This document shows, piece by piece, positions 61,581 to 64,000 of a stretch of DNA of 64,000 nucleotides (position 1 is the stretch's first letter; every line of letters starts with the position of its first letter). The DNA lies in NCBI GenBank assembly GCA_965199185.1, contig CBDAQW010000032.1, forward strand, positions 62,001 to 126,000, written 5' to 3'. The notes under the pieces were generated by a model. It did not search any database. It had not been told where the DNA came from and worked only from the letters and a program-made list of their open reading frames with translations. Source of the DNA: Endozoicomonas sp965199185. GTDB lineage: Bacteria > Pseudomonadota > Gammaproteobacteria > Pseudomonadales > Endozoicomonadaceae. A program made the translations under genes and the position numbers.

Positions 61581-62697
61581 CTGAATTCGTATCATAAGTG
61601 CATAACCTCTGTAACCAACTGATCGCTACACACCTTTGAAATGAATCAAGGCTCAGGGGTACTCTGTTAGCGACTAAACCAGACAGAGGAAGCCAAGGAT
61701 GGCCTATACACACCTGAGCCTCGAAGAAAGACATTATATCGAAGTTCAGAGCAAAGAGGGGGTATCAATGAATAAAATAGCTAAAGCCCTCGGTCGCGCA
61801 CAAAGCACGCTCTCACGTGAACTGGGACGCAATACCGGTCAACGGGGTTATAGACACAAGCAAGCCCACAGGATGGCGCAAGAACGTCATAAAGAGAAGG
61901 CTAAGCCGGTTAAACTTACTGACGATATTAAGCGACGGATTGCACATGAAATAAGAAACGACTGGAGTCCAGAGCAAGTTGCTGGGAGGCTTGATCAACA
62001 AGGAGTCATTAAGCTTCATCACGAGACTGTTTATCAGTTCATACTGGATGACAAAAAGGCAGGTGGCACACTCTACAAGCATTTGCGACATCAAGACAAG
62101 ACCTACCGTAAACGCTACGGCTCAGCCCATAACCGAACTGGTATACCTAATCGGGTGGGTATTGAAGAGCGTCCAGAAGTGGTCAACAACAGAGAGCGCG
62201 TAGGTGACTGGGAGGCTGACACAATAATTGGCAAAAACCACAAGGGAGCCATCGCTACGCTGGATGAACGGAAAACCAAGCTCCGCCTTGCTGTTGCACT
62301 GCCCGGCAAGAAAGCAAAAGCGGTTAAACAGGGGATGATTGATGTACTCAAGCCTCTGAAAAAATTTGTAAAGACCATAACTTACGACAATGGTAAAGAG
62401 TTTGTTCAGCATGAAGAGGTTTCCAAAGCCTTGGCGTGTGATAGCTACTTTGCTGCACCCTATCATTCGTGGGAAAGAGGTCAGAATGAGAACGCTAATG
62501 GCTTGCTCAGGCAGTATTTTCCCAAGTCGATGGAACTTGATAAGGTCACAGAAAAAGAAGTTGTCATGGCGGTTGATAAGCTGAACAGCAGACCCAGAAA
62601 ATGCCTGGGCTACAAAACACCTTATGAGGCATTTAAAGAGTCAACAGGGATAGATGTAAGAAAAGTCATGGGTTATGCACTTATGACTTGAATTCAG
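61581..62697. mobile_element. IS30-family insertion sequence
   Basis: 1117 bases with 26-bp imperfect inverted repeats (CTGAATTC, three variable bases, then TCATAAGTGCATAAC; 23 of 26 match). One transposase gene almost fills it and its stop lies in the right repeat. No clear short target duplication. Confidence 0.85.
61699..62691 (+). CDS. IS30-family transposase
   Basis: 330-residue DDE transposase. N-terminal helix-turn-helix (SLEERHYIEVQSKEGVSMNK; RAQSTLSRELGRN), a second one (WSPEQVAGRL), and the catalytic triad in GDWEADTIIG (Asp), ITYDNGKEFVQH (Asp) and WERGQNENANGLLRQYFPK (Glu). The frame is intact, so the element is probably active. Confidence 0.95.
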   Translation: MAYTHLSLEERHYIEVQSKEGVSMNKIAKALGRAQSTLSRELGRNTGQRGYRHKQAHRMAQERHKEKAKPVKLTDDIKRRIAHEIRNDWSPEQVAGRLDQQGVIKLHHETVYQFILDDKKAGGTLYKHLRHQDKTYRKRYGSAHNRTGIPNRVGIEERPEVVNNRERVGDWEADTIIGKNHKGAIATLDERKTKLRLAVALPGKKAKAVKQGMIDVLKPLKKFVKTITYDNGKEFVQHEEVSKALACDSYFAAPYHSWERGQNENANGLLRQYFPKSMELDKVTEKEVVMAVDKLNSRPRKCLGYKTPYEAFKESTGIDVRKVMGYALMT

Positions 62698-62936
62698 AAG
62701 ATGAAAGTTAAGCTATTTTTGTGTAAATTCACCCATGGTTCGTCATGGAAAGAACTCATTCAGAGTTTAATATTCAATCAGTTCAAAATGTATCAGATTC
62801 AGTGATACTATTTTTTGGCTGAATTTTTAGCCTGAAAAAATGAAGTGCTCTTTTCAAATAAATCCGCTGCAGTACCAGAACAATAATGCAGCGGAATCCA
62901 GTTACAATTTTCAACCCAAAATATAGAGCAAAATAG

Positions 62937-64000
62937 ATGAAAAATATTTTTGCCCTGTCAATGGCAATAACTTTATTGACCGGTTGTACGTCAATTATAC
63001 AAAAACAAACCTATGGTGATTATGAAAGCAAGATCGCCAGTGGGCAACTTGAAGCAGCTGTTGAGCTGGCCGTAAAAAAAGCTAATGTGAATCAGGAAAC
63101 AGGCCAATCTCAAGACCTTCTCTGGTCTCTCGAATCAGCAGCCCTGCTTCGTATGCAAAACAATTATCGTGAAAGCACCGTATTTTTTGATAACGCAGAA
63201 GCGTTAATGAAATCAGAAGACACTGAAAATGTTTTAGAGAGTGCCGTTAACGGAGCTGGCAGTATTCTGATTAACGACGCCATGACTGACTACAAACAAG
63301 CTCATTATGATGGAATTATGGCTAACACCTACAAAGCCATGAATTTCATGTTTGAAGGTGATAACGCCAATGCCAGAATTGAATGGAATCGTGTTGATGA
63401 GCGTCAACGTCGATCGGCTGAACAATTTGCTGAAAAAATTGCCAAATTAAAAGAAGAGCAAGAAAAAGAAGCTGCCAGGCAAAAAGAAAAAGAGACCGCC
63501 AATAACCAGACTGCTGCTGAAACAACAGAACAAAGCCTGAGTGAAGCAGAGCAACTGTTACTCGCTCAAGGCATTGATCTCTCACAGTGGAATGCTTACA
63601 AGGATTATGTAAACCCTTTTAGCACCTATATGCATGGCCTGTACTTTATGATTAATGCTCGGGGCAGCAGTGATTACGACAAGGCCTATAGCAGCCTCAA
63701 GCGTGCAGCCTCCATGACCGACAATAGCACAGCAAAAGCCGATATGACGCTTGCAGATGCATTACGTAAAGGCAAGACATCGGTTAAAGATATCAAGCCA
63801 GCGGTCTGGGTTGTTTTTGAGAATGGTCTTGGGCCCAAGAAGGATGAAATCCGAATCGACCTGCCGATTTTCCTGGCCAGCAATAATATAAACTACACTG
63901 GTCTGGCATTACCAAAACTTGTTGAACGACAACAGGCTTATACCTCTCTGAATGTGGAAGGGCAGTCCACAAAAGTTTTAGCCAATATGGATCGTGTTGT
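62937..64000 (+). CDS. Lipoprotein, COG3014-like (3' end outside window)
   Basis: Open from ATG 62937 to the window end, 354 codons seen. It begins with a lipoprotein signal (MKNIFALSMAITLLTGCTSI, lipobox LLTGC). The mature part is helical with TPR-like repeats (LWSLESAALLRMQNNYREST; YMHGLYFMINARGSSDYDKA) separated by a Lys/Glu-rich coiled segment (~165-185). It resembles lipoproteins of the COG3014 type, often next to lpoB-like genes, but that identification is tentative. Confidence 0.7.
   Translation, partial: MKNIFALSMAITLLTGCTSIIQKQTYGDYESKIASGQLEAAVELAVKKANVNQETGQSQDLLWSLESAALLRMQNNYRESTVFFDNAEALMKSEDTENVLESAVNGAGSILINDAMTDYKQAHYDGIMANTYKAMNFMFEGDNANARIEWNRVDERQRRSAEQFAEKIAKLKEEQEKEAARQKEKETANNQTAAETTEQSLSEAEQLLLAQGIDLSQWNAYKDYVNPFSTYMHGLYFMINARGSSDYDKAYSSLKRAASMTDNSTAKADMTLADALRKGKTSVKDIKPAVWVVFENGLGPKKDEIRIDLPIFLASNNINYTGLALPKLVERQQAYTSLNVEGQSTKVLANMDRV

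Noticed and set aside
61462..61734. 90-codon minus-strand ORF at the IS30 left end
   Set aside because: It crosses the IS30 boundary and overlaps the transposase start; no ribosome site.

Overview
The window reads as chromosome of a gammaproteobacterium of the Endozoicomonas type (Oceanospirillales, marine-animal symbionts). This is an inference from gene content: ordinary gammaproteobacterial housekeeping genes sit beside a complete TRAF-like RING/zinc-finger/MATH protein, a Hanks-type kinase, a Fic protein, an exported ankyrin-like protein, OprD- and OmpK/Tsx-type outer-membrane channels, and many short palindromic repeats. No rRNA, tRNA or CRISPR array was recognised.

1-23 kb: the 3' part of the phosphate-uptake operon (pstA-pstB-phoU), a Ser/Thr kinase, the glutathione-dependent formaldehyde pair adhC-fghA, a fructose-type PTS locus (HPr-EI-EIIA fusion, two EIIB, one EIIC, an AraC regulator), pilU, an HcaT-like transporter, glutathione peroxidase, an exported zinc-ribbon protein of unknown role, a class I amidotransferase, a YcxB-like protein, radD, and the TRAF-like gene. 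The TRAF-like gene is split into two overlapping frames at an A8 run that forms a classical -1 slippery heptamer.

23-30 kb: an OprD-type porin, an OmpK/Tsx-type channel, a TrmB-type regulator, then glmU and glmS.

29.9-38.2 kb: a Tn7-like transposon sits at the standard attTn7 position 3' of glmS. It carries tnsA, tnsB, tnsC and a truncated tnsD/tniQ, has TnsB-site arrays at both ends and a perfect 5-bp target duplication (TTGTT). An IS66-family element has replaced the end of tnsD and nearly all cargo; only a 65-codon tail of a gspF-type gene remains before the left end. Directly behind the left end is the right end of a second, older Tn7-like element, so the site was used at least twice.

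38-49 kb: ilvY/ilvC, an SDR epimerase, a zinc-uptake group (His-rich outer-membrane protein, ZnuA-like and ZnuB-like proteins behind a Zur-box-like site, with no ATPase gene), and the nucleoside catabolic genes deoC-deoA and deoB-deoD.

49-64 kb: a frameshifted remnant of a transglutaminase-like effector, a PunR-like LysR regulator with a YoaK-family membrane protein, the ankyrin-like exported protein, an amino-acid ABC binding protein and permease, a GST, pyrF, a beta-carbonic anhydrase, cytochrome b561, a membrane-anchored HExxH protein, a Fic protein, an intact IS30 element, and a lipoprotein gene running off the end.

Nucleoside handling is a theme (OmpK/Tsx channel, deoCABD, PunR-like regulator), as are periplasmic/host-facing proteins and mobile or palindromic intergenic DNA. 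Two MITE-like or palindromic families (GTACCC hairpins and a 142/180-bp element with a 19-20-bp terminal repeat) recur within the window.
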